From a virus: DNA of 64,000 bases. The translations under genes and the position numbers were made by a program. Below the pieces are notes generated by a model. The model was not told the origin of the DNA. It made no database searches and saw nothing but the letters and a program-made list of their open reading frames with translations. The DNA is taken from positions 21,767-85,766 of IMG/VR virus record IMGVR_UViG_3300026382_000012; one strand, 5' to 3'. Shown one piece after another: positions 16,097 to 24,756 of the stretch (within the stretch, counting starts at the first letter, position 1; each line of letters begins with the position of its first letter).

Positions 16097-17344
16097 TTAA
16101 CAATACAATTCATAAAGAAATGTTCGACCGTATTTTTTATTGACACCAAAAAATGTCTGTGATGGTTTTGAGATTAGATTTTTATTGAAAGAATATTCAT
16201 CTATGCCTTTTAATGAACCATTAACTATTATGCCACCTAAAGGTCTATTAATAGTTAATGGTTGATGAAAATGCCCAATACAAACATAATGCACAGGCAT
16301 ATTATAAGAAGATAGCATTAGTTCTTGTTTATTAGTATAATCTCTTAACATACCGTAATATGGTATAGAATTCCAAATCCTAATATTATCGCCGTGACTG
16401 AATACTATATTATGATCTTGAATTGTGACGAAAATAAAGTTAGATTTAGGTATAAAGGATTTAAATTTGGGCTTATTAGGAATTTTATCCTGATTAAATA
16501 ATATTGAAATTTCTCTTTCGGTTATTTTATAAACTAAATAATCATAGGAAGATGATGGATCTTTATATTCTTTTTTCTTTGTGGTACGCCCATGGTTTCC
16601 AGGAACACCATAGAAATAAATTTCATCAAAATAATTGGATATGGTTAGAATAAATGAAGTTAATAATGTAGATGTATATAATATTTGATCTGCTATATTT
16701 AATGAATTAGTTTTATCTAATTCATCATGTAGATTATTACCAGATATCATATCACCTAAACAAACAATATGAATTCTTTTAATAGTTGAAATATTTCTAT
16801 GAAGCATAGTTAATTCTATTATTTTATTTGTTATTTTTTCTAATCTTTCGCGCGCGATTTCCTCATTATACTCATTTAAATATCCAACTACTTCAGGATT
16901 AACAGTTTCACCTATATGCCAATCAGATAATAATATTACTACATCTTCTTCATCTTTATTAATATCAATATCTATATTTTTTGTATTGCTTATATAGATA
17001 TTATTATTTTGAATATGAAATGGCTCTATTTGTTGTATATATTTCTCAATATTATTATTGATAAGGTTTAAAATATCATCATTATGTGATTTCTGTTTAG
17101 CTAGATTATTATATTTAGTTAATAATGATTTGTATTTGGATTCGTAATTTTTATATTTGGAATATATTTCCTCAAATGTACCGTTATACTCTTTAAATAA
17201 ATTTGCTAATTGACGTACTAGCTTAGCATAATATATTGATATATTATACTGTTTAGAAATTTTATGTGCGCCGATATGTTTATTAGTTTGTTGTTCTTTT
17301 TTATAAATCTCAGTAGCAATATGGTATAATTCGTTGATGTTCAT
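16097..17344 (-). CDS. Calcineurin-like metallophosphoesterase with N-terminal HTH
   Basis: All metallophosphoesterase motifs are present in order: DWH (141-143), GDMISG (197-202), GNHG (249-252), SHGD (about 316-319) and GHFH (357-360), so a two-metal site is complete. The fold is shared by SbcD/Mre11-type nucleases and phosphatases; the substrate cannot be read from sequence. Residues about 20-50 (IGAHKISKQYNISIYYAKLV) look like a helix-turn-helix, followed by a coiled coil (55-90), suggesting DNA binding. Ribosome binding site TAGGAG. Flanked by plus-strand genes, so transcribed alone. Confidence 0.85.
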   Translation of the reverse strand: MNINELYHIATEIYKKEQQTNKHIGAHKISKQYNISIYYAKLVRQLANLFKEYNGTFEEIYSKYKNYESKYKSLLTKYNNLAKQKSHNDDILNLINNNIEKYIQQIEPFHIQNNNIYISNTKNIDIDINKDEEDVVILLSDWHIGETVNPEVVGYLNEYNEEIARERLEKITNKIIELTMLHRNISTIKRIHIVCLGDMISGNNLHDELDKTNSLNIADQILYTSTLLTSFILTISNYFDEIYFYGVPGNHGRTTKKKEYKDPSSSYDYLVYKITEREISILFNQDKIPNKPKFKSFIPKSNFIFVTIQDHNIVFSHGDNIRIWNSIPYYGMLRDYTNKQELMLSSYNMPVHYVCIGHFHQPLTINRPLGGIIVNGSLKGIDEYSFNKNLISKPSQTFFGVNKKYGRTFLYELYC

Positions 17345-17357
17345 ATATAAACTCCTA

Positions 17358-17373
17358 AACTACTTTAAAGGAG
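17358..17373 (+). repeat. Cassette linker copy
   Basis: Exact AACTACTTTAAAGGAG, serving ATG 17379. It lies just outside the start of the divergent metallophosphoesterase gene. Confidence 0.8.
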
Positions 17374-17378
17374 ACATA

Positions 17379-18140
17379 ATGGTTAAGTTTTGTTGTAAGA
17401 AAAACGAAAAGTTTATGCTGTCAGAACATGAAGTAATAAACCTAATTAACAAATATATTCATAATATGGTTGTATATATATTAAAGGCAACTATAGATTT
17501 TGATAGAATGGTTACACTAGAATTTGTTATGGATAATAAGTATTTATCAAATACAGTAATAGTTAATATTAATATGTTAATTGATAAAGAGACGATAAAT
17601 TCTAAAGATGTATATAATACAATAGAGAAATCCCTATATAAAATTACGCGGTTTGATTTTGAACATATTTATGATAGAATAAATGTTCAAGACTATGGTT
17701 TAAAGATTGATGAGTTTTTTATTCCGAATGATGTATTTAGTCTTATTGACTTTAATTCAAAATTTTACGTCAATGAAAGTATATATTCTATGTTATTGGT
17801 GCCGCCGCAATATATAGACGATTTTATAACAGAATCGGAAATAGACGATATACATGATAATCTTATCTTATTGATAGATGAGATCGAAGATGTAATTGAC
17901 GTTTGGAAATATCCTATTACTATTGTTTTATCCGGACATAATACTTACATATGCAGCAATACATTACGTATTGAAAAAATACCAATCTCTACACATAAGC
18001 TAAAAGATATATTATCTAACAAAGAATGGAATGAAGAGAAATTTAAATTAGTTGATTTCTTACTTAAACATCTGTATGGATTATATGATAAAGATATAAG
18101 AGATGTGGCCATGAATAAGTTAAAACTGCAAATACTATAG
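17379..18140 (+). CDS. Hypothetical array protein (253 aa)
   Basis: First gene of the long plus-strand array. ATG 17379 is chosen because the linker GGAG sits 6 bases before it; an upstream ATG at 17334 would translate the linker. Acidic centre (FITESEIDDIHDNLILLIDE) and C-terminus LKLQIL. The VPPQY segment recurs as MPPQY in the 19725 protein. Function unknown. Confidence 0.7.
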   Translation: MVKFCCKKNEKFMLSEHEVINLINKYIHNMVVYILKATIDFDRMVTLEFVMDNKYLSNTVIVNINMLIDKETINSKDVYNTIEKSLYKITRFDFEHIYDRINVQDYGLKIDEFFIPNDVFSLIDFNSKFYVNESIYSMLLVPPQYIDDFITESEIDDIHDNLILLIDEIEDVIDVWKYPITIVLSGHNTYICSNTLRIEKIPISTHKLKDILSNKEWNEEKFKLVDFLLKHLYGLYDKDIRDVAMNKLKLQIL

Positions 18141-18159
18141 AACTACTTAAAGAGAGGAG
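18141..18159 (+). repeat. Cassette linker copy (with small insertion)
   Basis: AACTACTTAAAGAGAGGAG, directly after the TAG stop at 18140 and before ATG 18162. Confidence 0.7.
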
Positions 18160-18161
18160 CG

Positions 18162-18650
18162 ATGTTAGTTTATGCAACAATTAATAAAAAATATTCCACG
18201 TTTATAGAATCTAGAAAAATGAAAAAATTTATAGACAAAATTATTGATTTATTCAATAACAATGTATGCATTAACCTTACTGCATACGGATTTATAGACA
18301 TCGAAATTTACAGAATATTAACTAGAGATAAAGATAAAGAGAAGTTATTAATATTGGATATTGAGTTAAAACATATATTTAGTTTCATTTTAGAAATGAC
18401 TAATACTCAAGAAAATTGGAATAAGCTATTTAAGCTGACTAAAAATCCTACCAAGATAGTTAAATACGAATACATCTATAAAAGATTATCTAAAGAATCT
18501 CAATTTATTTATTTTGATTCAGAATTGTTGAAATTATTTGATCGCCCTATACCATTATTCAACTTAGAAATATTAGAATTATTCGATCGCGCAGTTTCAT
18601 TAAATGAAATAAAACAAAACATAAATAAAGCGAGAAAAACATGTACGTAG
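18162..18650 (+). CDS. Hypothetical array protein (162 aa)
   Basis: Starts immediately after the linker GAGAGGAGCG. Contains an internal near-repeat, LLKLFDRPIPLFNLEI followed by LELFDRAVSLNEI. It ends by overlapping the start of the next gene by 10 bases, so the two are probably translationally coupled. No family recognised. Confidence 0.65.
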   Translation: MLVYATINKKYSTFIESRKMKKFIDKIIDLFNNNVCINLTAYGFIDIEIYRILTRDKDKEKLLILDIELKHIFSFILEMTNTQENWNKLFKLTKNPTKIVKYEYIYKRLSKESQFIYFDSELLKLFDRPIPLFNLEILELFDRAVSLNEIKQNINKARKTCT

Positions 18651-19393
18651 TAAAGACAAGAAACGATACTTATATTTTAGAAACTAAAAAAGAATTATTA
18701 TCATTTCTAAAAAAGAACATAAGTAGATTTGAATATATTACAATTGAATATTTATTCGGCATTATGCTAGAAATACTTAATAACACCATAAATTCAGAAG
18801 TAATTGATATTTTGTTAAAAATGAGTGAATATAGCGCAGTAAATAATATTGCATTATATCGTAATAATGAATTGGCTATCAATAATTTAGTTTTTGAAAA
18901 ATGGAGTATTGATAGTCTCCGCAAGCTTCTTAAATATCTTAAACTCGATTACTATGATCCAAAAAAGATTTTTCAACTTGATTGGAAATTTATATTTAGA
19001 GATTTGAAAGATCTACTTAATTTCTTAGAGGATTCATATCTATGTGTTTCAAATACTAATAATAATCATTACATAATCGATCTAAGAAAACATATATCTG
19101 AAGATAGTATAATTAGTGTAAATAGTGATACATTCAAAATTCAAGAAATTGTCTATGGTGAAAAATGGAAAATTATACTCGATGAATTTGGTACGGAGTA
19201 TTTTTATATAATCGGCGGGCGCGATGATTTTCTAAACAAAATATCAACACTCCTATGTTCTATACAAAAATTTAATCTAGATATAGTTAAAAAACATATT
19301 ATTAAATATCTAGCAAAGCAACAAAAAAATACATTTACAATTGATATTCTTGATGAGCTTAGTAACTATATTAATATTGTTATGAAATTCTAA
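18641..19393 (+). CDS. Hypothetical array protein (250 aa)
   Basis: The N-terminus MYVVKTRNDTYILETKKELL resembles those of the proteins at 19725 (MFVINNLDNLIIETNNKHAL) and 20565 (MYQIITTNGKQTNCIAIENK), suggesting a shared N-terminal module of two strands and a helix. The C-terminal stop lies in the next linker. Function unknown. Confidence 0.7.
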   Translation: MYVVKTRNDTYILETKKELLSFLKKNISRFEYITIEYLFGIMLEILNNTINSEVIDILLKMSEYSAVNNIALYRNNELAINNLVFEKWSIDSLRKLLKYLKLDYYDPKKIFQLDWKFIFRDLKDLLNFLEDSYLCVSNTNNNHYIIDLRKHISEDSIISVNSDTFKIQEIVYGEKWKIILDEFGTEYFYIIGGRDDFLNKISTLLCSIQKFNLDIVKKHIIKYLAKQQKNTFTIDILDELSNYINIVMKF

Positions 19394-19408
19394 CTACTTT
19401 AAAGGGGG
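19392..19408 (+). repeat. Cassette linker copy
   Basis: AACTACTTTAAAGGGGG; the first A belongs to the TAA stop of the gene ending at 19393. One G replaces the A of AGGAGG. Confidence 0.75.
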
Positions 19409-19415
19409 CGTAAAA

Positions 19416-19715
19416 ATGATTACAGCGTTTATTGAATTGTTTATTATTGTCAACCTTATCTCATTCGTAGTAACACTTATATTAGAAATAATAGATTACT
19501 TACAAAAAGATAAAACAGATAAAGAAGCAATTAAATTTGATGAAATTATGAAATATACAGCTAATATTACTAGATGTATTAGTTTTAATAACGAAATTTT
19601 AAATAGCATATTAAGAGGTATTGCTGTATTTGTGTGTCTCTTAATTACGCCCGGAATACTAATTGGTAGTAAATTGGCTAATGCAGTTTACAATAATATG
19701 AGTAAAACCAAATAG
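19416..19715 (+). CDS. Small membrane protein (99 aa)
   Basis: Two hydrophobic segments, about residues 4-26 (FIELFIIVNLISFVVTLILE) and 66-84 (GIAVFVCLLITPGILIG), separated by a charged loop. Probably an integral membrane protein with two spans. It differs from the soluble array proteins around it. A holin-like role is possible but unsupported beyond topology. Confidence 0.65.
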   Translation: MITAFIELFIIVNLISFVVTLILEIIDYLQKDKTDKEAIKFDEIMKYTANITRCISFNNEILNSILRGIAVFVCLLITPGILIGSKLANAVYNNMSKTK

Positions 19716-19724
19716 GAACACGGT

Positions 19725-20534
19725 ATGTTCGTCATAAATAATTTAGATAATTTAATAATAGAGACAAATAACAAACATGCATTATTAAAAATATTAAATA
19801 AAATTTTTAATTCTGATTCGATTATTATTAAAGATAAAAAGAGAAGATACTACATAAATAATGTTAATCATAAAACTATTAAAGTACTAGAAAAAATATT
19901 GGATATCAGATTTAATTTTGAGAACGATATTGATATTTTGGAGATTACAGATAATCTTACATTATTGAAGATAAATCCCATTTGTAATTTTATCATTGAT
20001 AATTACTTTATAAACAATTTCGATAAAATTTCAAATGAAGATATAACCAATTGTCTAAATAATATTGTTAATAGTCAATATGTAACGCCGACGATTTACA
20101 TTAAAGACATAGTAAAATATACTAGAATAGAAAATAAATTAATTGGTAAAAAAGATTATAGCAAAGACTTATATGTAATTTATACAACAAATGATCCCGA
20201 TATTCTTACATTCATTATAAAATGCATCACAAAACATCACCTGAATATAGAAGAATTTATATTTGATCATTATGTATATGCAAATAAAATAATCTTTACA
20301 AAATCTATTTTCGAATATTACATCAAACGAGATAAAAATAATATGCTGAGGCTTCTAAAATACCCAAATATCATTAAACGATACAATAACCAAAAATTTG
20401 TGATTAAGATGCGTGATATATTTCCAGTTATGCTTTTTAATACTATTATGCCGCCGCAATATTGTATAGGAATAATAGATAGCAAAGAAAAATATACAGA
20501 AATTATTAACTACTTAAACATAAGTCGTCTATAA
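19725..20534 (+). CDS. Array protein, paralogue of the 20565 protein (269 aa)
   Basis: Clear paralogue of the next gene. Shared blocks include YVTPTIYIKDIVKYT / YVTPVIYISDIEKYI, EEFIFDHYVYANKIIF / EEFIFNHYVYLNGIIF, and a C-terminal YCIGIIDSKEKY / YTIGIIDNMEKY. Ends ISRL. Function unknown; the conserved blocks argue for a folded, selected protein. Confidence 0.75.
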   Translation: MFVINNLDNLIIETNNKHALLKILNKIFNSDSIIIKDKKRRYYINNVNHKTIKVLEKILDIRFNFENDIDILEITDNLTLLKINPICNFIIDNYFINNFDKISNEDITNCLNNIVNSQYVTPTIYIKDIVKYTRIENKLIGKKDYSKDLYVIYTTNDPDILTFIIKCITKHHLNIEEFIFDHYVYANKIIFTKSIFEYYIKRDKNNMLRLLKYPNIIKRYNNQKFVIKMRDIFPVMLFNTIMPPQYCIGIIDSKEKYTEIINYLNISRL

Positions 20535-20542
20535 AATCTAAA

Positions 20543-20558
20543 AACTACTTCAAAGGAG
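20543..20558 (+). repeat. Cassette linker copy
   Basis: AACTACTTCAAAGGAG, one mismatch, before ATG 20565. Confidence 0.75.
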
Positions 20559-20564
20559 TACGAA

Positions 20565-21428
20565 ATGTACCAAATAATTACAACTAACGGAAAACAAACA
20601 AACTGCATAGCCATTGAAAATAAAGAAGATTTATATAAATTACTACATACCTTAACAATTAGTTCATATCAAATAAAAGACTTAAAACAAAATATAACAT
20701 GTTACATCTGCAATGTTAATGTAGTTAAAACAGATTACACAATCAAAATATTAGATAAAATATTTCAAGATACCAAGTTAAGTAGTAAATATAAACTATT
20801 CAGACTAGGACATGTCGATCAATATACATTTCTTGATATTATAGATGAAAAGTATAGTCATGAATATATATGCACAATAGACAGTTTGTATAATTGGAAA
20901 ATGAGATTTATTATCGATGAAGAATTCTTTAATAAGGATACAATAGCAGAATATATTTACAAAATAGATGAAGAATCCTATGTAACACCAGTCATTTATA
21001 TTAGCGATATAGAAAAATATATTGACTCCAGCAGTAAAATGGTATTAGATGATAAAGTTATATACGCCGCTAATAATATCAGCATTATTAAAAATTTGAT
21101 AAAATTAAAATATGATAAAGTTAAGCGGCTTTACTTGGAAGAATTCATATTTAATCATTATGTATATTTGAACGGGATAATATTTGCTAAAGATTTCTTT
21201 GAAGATATCATAATAAATGAAAATGCGCTAGATGATCTAAAGATGATATTAACTTGTGCTAAAGATATTAAGAAATACTTTGATCAAAATAATATAGTTG
21301 TTACTACTAATATCGCGCCGGTTTTCTTCTTTTCAGCACTTAAACCACTAAAATATACTATTGGTATAATAGATAACATGGAAAAATATAATCAGTTAAT
21401 CAATCACGCAAAACTAAGAATGCTATAA
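20565..21428 (+). CDS. Array protein, paralogue of the 19725 protein (287 aa)
   Basis: Tandem paralogue of the preceding gene (see shared blocks there), with C-terminus AKLRML. Followed by a 157-base gap containing promoter motif P2 and a leader-like sequence, so this gene probably ends a transcription unit although no strong hairpin is visible. Confidence 0.75.
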   Translation: MYQIITTNGKQTNCIAIENKEDLYKLLHTLTISSYQIKDLKQNITCYICNVNVVKTDYTIKILDKIFQDTKLSSKYKLFRLGHVDQYTFLDIIDEKYSHEYICTIDSLYNWKMRFIIDEEFFNKDTIAEYIYKIDEESYVTPVIYISDIEKYIDSSSKMVLDDKVIYAANNISIIKNLIKLKYDKVKRLYLEEFIFNHYVYLNGIIFAKDFFEDIIINENALDDLKMILTCAKDIKKYFDQNNIVVTTNIAPVFFFSALKPLKYTIGIIDNMEKYNQLINHAKLRML

Positions 21429-21442
21429 AATTATCCAGCTTT

Positions 21443-21460
21443 CATATAGATATTATTTAG
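21443..21460 (+). promoter_or_regulatory. Putative phage promoter motif P2
   Basis: CATATAGATATTATTTAG, nearly identical to P1, about 125 bases upstream of ATG 21586. Confidence 0.45.
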
Positions 21461-21564
21461 AAAAAATATAAGGGAGGTCACGTTGGCAGGTATAATCTTC
21501 TTGAGGTAAATTGTGACTGTCTATAAACAATAAATGTTATATCTTATCCTATCTTATTTTTACA
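21461..21564 (+). promoter_or_regulatory. Leader region with possible short leader peptide
   Basis: Between P2 and the linker there is a strong ribosome binding site (AAGGGAGGTCAC) followed by TTG GCA GGT ATA ATC TTC TTG AGG TAA, an eight-codon frame. GTCAC and GTGAC flank this segment and could pair to form a long hairpin enclosing it. It may be a translated leader controlling the 21586 gene. The evidence is the sequence pattern only. Confidence 0.3.
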
Positions 21565-21580
21565 AACTACTTTAAGGAGG
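21565..21580 (+). repeat. Cassette linker copy
   Basis: AACTACTTTAAGGAGG (one A shorter than consensus) before ATG 21586. Confidence 0.75.
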
Positions 21581-21585
21581 TTAAA

Positions 21586-22113
21586 ATGAAAAAGTACAAG
21601 GTTTTGATTGAGTTTAACAGGTATAATGAAGAAGGCAAATTTGAAGGGCATTCCAATAAATTACTTATTGTGGAAGCAAATGATATTGATGAAATTGATG
21701 AAGATTTTATTAGAGAAAATCTTGGATTTGAATTTGATTTTGATATAGTTATAGTATGCGAATATGATAAATATACTGATGATGAAATTTATGATATTTA
21801 TTTCGATTTGTGTATGTGTACAAGATTTTATGAGAAATATGATAAGCCGATTGTTTATAAGAAAAATTCAATTGGATATTATTTGAAACCGGGTGCGTTA
21901 AAGAATATAGAGCCCGATATGATTATCATATATGTTAATGATAGAATTAAGATAGTCAATCCAAATATGACGTTCTCTGAATTGGATAGATATATTCAAA
22001 AGAAATTCAATGATGAAATGAAAGATATTAAAATCTATTACGTATTCAATAAAAATGTTGAGTCTGATGATGATATTATATGTATTGATGAATGGGCTAG
22101 ATATGTAAATTAA
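21586..22113 (+). CDS. Hypothetical acidic protein (175 aa)
   Basis: Very acidic, with many Asp/Glu/Tyr residues (EYDKYTDDEIYDIYFDLCMC). Its own promoter-like motif and leader upstream and an intrinsic terminator just after its stop suggest an independently expressed gene. Acidic mimic-like small phage proteins often bind host proteins, but no specific function can be assigned. Confidence 0.7.
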   Translation: MKKYKVLIEFNRYNEEGKFEGHSNKLLIVEANDIDEIDEDFIRENLGFEFDFDIVIVCEYDKYTDDEIYDIYFDLCMCTRFYEKYDKPIVYKKNSIGYYLKPGALKNIEPDMIIIYVNDRIKIVNPNMTFSELDRYIQKKFNDEMKDIKIYYVFNKNVESDDDIICIDEWARYVN

Positions 22114-22114
22114 T

Positions 22115-22131
22115 TGGGGTTTCGTGCCCCA
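22115..22131 (+). terminator. Intrinsic terminator
   Basis: TGGGG-loop-CCCCA hairpin followed by TTTCTTTCTT, two bases after the stop of the acidic protein. Confidence 0.75.
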
Positions 22132-22157
22132 TTTCTTTCTTAATATTTTTAGAGGAT

Positions 22158-22171
22158 AGATATAGATATTG
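22158..22171 (+). promoter_or_regulatory. Putative phage promoter motif P3
   Basis: GATATAGATATTG ends only 15 bases before ATG 22187. If it is a promoter, transcription must begin at or just past the motif, implying a very short leader. Confidence 0.4.
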
Positions 22172-22186
22172 TTGGAAGGTGATAGA

Positions 22187-22948
22187 ATGACGAACAAACT
22201 TTCATTACTAAACGATAATTTATTCTTTAATAATAATCAAATAGTCAAATCACAAAACCAAATATATGGCATTATTAAATTATTAGAATCAGTGCCCGGG
22301 GAAGTTATCCTACCAAATAAAAAATACATTAAACTAATAAACACTATATATGGATATCATTATAAAACTAACTTAGATGTTGATGATCTAATAGAGCTAA
22401 GTGATTACATCGAATATAAAGCAAAAATGACTTCCTTATTAGAAACAATTGAATGCTATCCTAACATCATTTTTACACCAAATAATGTTATTATTAATCT
22501 AGAATATAACGAATCGATAGCATTTACAATAAAAATTAGTCATTATTCAAATAAATCTAATAAATTAAATGTTATTCTTGAGGATGAACGTTTCGATGAA
22601 TTTAGATGCAATTATTATAACATAAATATATATTGCTCATATCTAAACTATGAAATCGGCAAAGAATATTCTAGAAAAATTTATTCTAAGTTTAAAATAT
22701 TAATTAATGCTTTTGAAGATCTAGATATCAGAATTTCTGTATTATTATCAAAATCAATATTCTATGTACTAATTAAACATTTTGATGTAATAGGTTCGTT
22801 TGCGAGAGTTTTTGAATATGGTGATTTAGAAAATAATAACTTTGAGCATAAGATGATTGAAATGTTGAGCGGGATAAAAAACAAAGATATTAAAGAATTA
22901 ATTACAAATACGGCACGATTAAAACATCTTCAATTAAAGCATTTTTAA
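22187..22948 (+). CDS. Hypothetical array protein (253 aa)
   Basis: ATG 22187 is preferred over two TTG codons just upstream, because GGAAGGTGAT provides a ribosome binding site for the ATG. Lys/Ile/Asn-rich and mixed helix/strand. The C-terminus LKHLQLKHF is encoded by the start of a linker-like sequence (CATTTTTAAAGGAA). Function unknown. Confidence 0.7.
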   Translation: MTNKLSLLNDNLFFNNNQIVKSQNQIYGIIKLLESVPGEVILPNKKYIKLINTIYGYHYKTNLDVDDLIELSDYIEYKAKMTSLLETIECYPNIIFTPNNVIINLEYNESIAFTIKISHYSNKSNKLNVILEDERFDEFRCNYYNINIYCSYLNYEIGKEYSRKIYSKFKILINAFEDLDIRISVLLSKSIFYVLIKHFDVIGSFARVFEYGDLENNNFEHKMIEMLSGIKNKDIKELITNTARLKHLQLKHF

Positions 22949-22957
22949 AGGAATATC

Positions 22958-23611
22958 ATGCCAGGAATAATCAAAGTTTTAGAAATAACTAAAAAGAAAA
23001 ATCGAATACAAAGAACACTAACAGAATTAATAGTTCCAAATAAATTAATACTTGCAAATACTAGAGGTATAGCATTATTAGATAAAACAGATAATGATGA
23101 ACAATTAGAAATAAATTATATTCATATTCTTCATTATAATATTCAGGAACTAATGAAATACTTTATAGAAAATTCAAGGAAATTATCACATTTATTAAAT
23201 CTTATAAAATTATTTATAGAAACTAACTGTTGCTTAACAATATGCCATAAAAAGAACAGCCCTATAAAAATTGATTTTTCTGTATATAATAGTACGTTAA
23301 TATTTTCAAGCTATAAAGAATTAAATAATTTCATTAAAAATAATGTATTTTATGAAAATATAGAACCAAGTTCCATTAATTTAATTACTTTCGAAGGTAA
23401 AAAAAATAGGCTAAATGAAATAAGAAATAAGTTGGCTAAAATAATTAATATATTAGATCTTGACATATTATACATGACTAATAAGTATGAATTAATAGAT
23501 ATTGATTATAGAACAGATGAAGAAATCATTAATATGTTTTTATGGTATCTGCATATAAACGGTAAACAATATGATACTATTAAAAATTTAATTACGTTAG
23601 AACATTTTTAA
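22958..23611 (+). CDS. Hypothetical array protein (217 aa)
   Basis: Starts 9 bases after the previous stop, using AAAGGAA as ribosome binding site. C-terminus LITLEHF again lies in a linker-like sequence (CATTTTTAAAGGAA) at 23603-23616. No recognised domain. Confidence 0.65.
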   Translation: MPGIIKVLEITKKKNRIQRTLTELIVPNKLILANTRGIALLDKTDNDEQLEINYIHILHYNIQELMKYFIENSRKLSHLLNLIKLFIETNCCLTICHKKNSPIKIDFSVYNSTLIFSSYKELNNFIKNNVFYENIEPSSINLITFEGKKNRLNEIRNKLAKIINILDLDILYMTNKYELIDIDYRTDEEIINMFLWYLHINGKQYDTIKNLITLEHF

Positions 23612-23623
23612 AGGAAATTTATT

Positions 23624-24079
23624 ATGTGGAAAGAAGTAATAACGGCCGGCGTAATTTTGGATAAAAAATTGCAAAAATTTAAAGAACTACATAATAAACT
23701 ATCCTACATAACAAAGTACGATATTGATGAATTATATATATGCACTAAAAATTGTTCATTTATAGTTTCTAAATTTAAAAATTATTATTTTAGATTATTT
23801 ATTCTTGACTCGGAAAATTTTGATTATGCAACATTAGAACATTTATGGGATACTACAATGCATATTATCAGAAATAAGTTTAGAAATATAAAAAATGTGT
23901 ACTATATCAATTTTAAGTATACAATAAATAATGTAGATATCGAAATTATGACTAAAAGAAATCACAATATAATTTACTTAAACAACATACATAACAAACA
24001 TAGTAGTTTACATTTTATCTGTGATAAAAATGATGAAATAATAAACCTCTTGTTTGCTAGTTTTTATAAATCTATCTAA
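23624..24079 (+). CDS. Array protein, possibly truncated by element 2 (151 aa)
   Basis: Paralogue of the 212-aa protein at 26498: MWKEVITAGVILDKKLQK / MLKEVIAGDFILDEINKK at the start, LEHLWDTTMHIIRNKFRNI / INRLWNTTAGIIKKYFWDI in the middle, and ICDKNDE / VCNNDDE. It stops about 60 residues earlier than the paralogue, just before the left end of element 2. Loss of its C-terminal part by the insertion is likely but the exact joint is not visible. Confidence 0.65.
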   Translation: MWKEVITAGVILDKKLQKFKELHNKLSYITKYDIDELYICTKNCSFIVSKFKNYYFRLFILDSENFDYATLEHLWDTTMHIIRNKFRNIKNVYYINFKYTINNVDIEIMTKRNHNIIYLNNIHNKHSSLHFICDKNDEIINLLFASFYKSI

Positions 24080-24111
24080 CGAAATTTAATTAATGCTAAG
24101 GAGGATTTATC

Positions 24112-24756
24112 ATGTCTAATAAATACTACACAACTAAGGAATTTATGCAAATTACCAAAATACCGAAATCTACTCTTTATAAGTATATAAAAGAAGGTAA
24201 AATAACACCTTATAAATTACCAAATAAACAATATAGATTTACAGATGAACACATAGAACAAATATTAAATATACATAAAAATATAGCTGATAATCATATG
24301 AAACTTAATATTATTTATGCGAGAGTTTCAAGTCAAACGCAGAAAAAATATATACAAAATCAAATTAAGTACTGCAAAGAATTTTGTATAAAGAACGGAA
24401 TAATTATTAATGATATTATATACGATATTTCATCCTCATTTAATTTTAATCGGCCCGGATTATTAAAAATCTTAAAATTATTAAAAGAAAATAAAATCAA
24501 TAATTTAATAGTATACAGTAAAGATCGTTTAACAAGATTAGCTTTTGATTTGTTTGATAATCTATTCAAAATATATAATGCGAATATAATTGTAATTGAC
24601 AATTCAGATATTCCTATAGATGAATTAGATAGAAAAGATTTAATTGACGAGTTAGTATCATTTATTCATTATATAACTTCTAAAATATATGGAAAACGAA
24701 AATATACTAAAAGCAAATTGAAGGAGATAATCAATGAAGAAATTAAGAAGAGTTAA
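24112..24756 (+). CDS. tnpA: IS607-type serine recombinase (TnpA), element 2
   Basis: N-terminal MerR-like helix-turn-helix (YTTKEFMQITKIPKSTLYKY) for end recognition, then a serine-recombinase catalytic domain with YARVSSQTQ (Ser73 nucleophile), SSFNFNRPGLLKILK and SKDRLTRLAFDLF. Length (214 aa) is normal for IS607 transposases. Ribosome binding site AAGGAGG before ATG 24112. Confidence 0.9.
   Translation: MSNKYYTTKEFMQITKIPKSTLYKYIKEGKITPYKLPNKQYRFTDEHIEQILNIHKNIADNHMKLNIIYARVSSQTQKKYIQNQIKYCKEFCIKNGIIINDIIYDISSSFNFNRPGLLKILKLLKENKINNLIVYSKDRLTRLAFDLFDNLFKIYNANIIVIDNSDIPIDELDRKDLIDELVSFIHYITSKIYGKRKYTKSKLKEIINEEIKKS

Noticed and set aside
16990-17008. TATAGATATTATT resembling the putative promoter motif
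   Set aside because: It lies inside the metallophosphoesterase coding sequence, encoding an Asn/Ile/Tyr stretch, and no plus-strand start follows nearby.
18138-18162. Possible stop-codon recoding (TAG read through into the next gene in frame)
   Set aside because: The TAG is followed by a normal linker and ribosome binding site, other genes also end with TAG, and all recognisable proteins (terminase, sheath, TnpB) are full length without internal stops.
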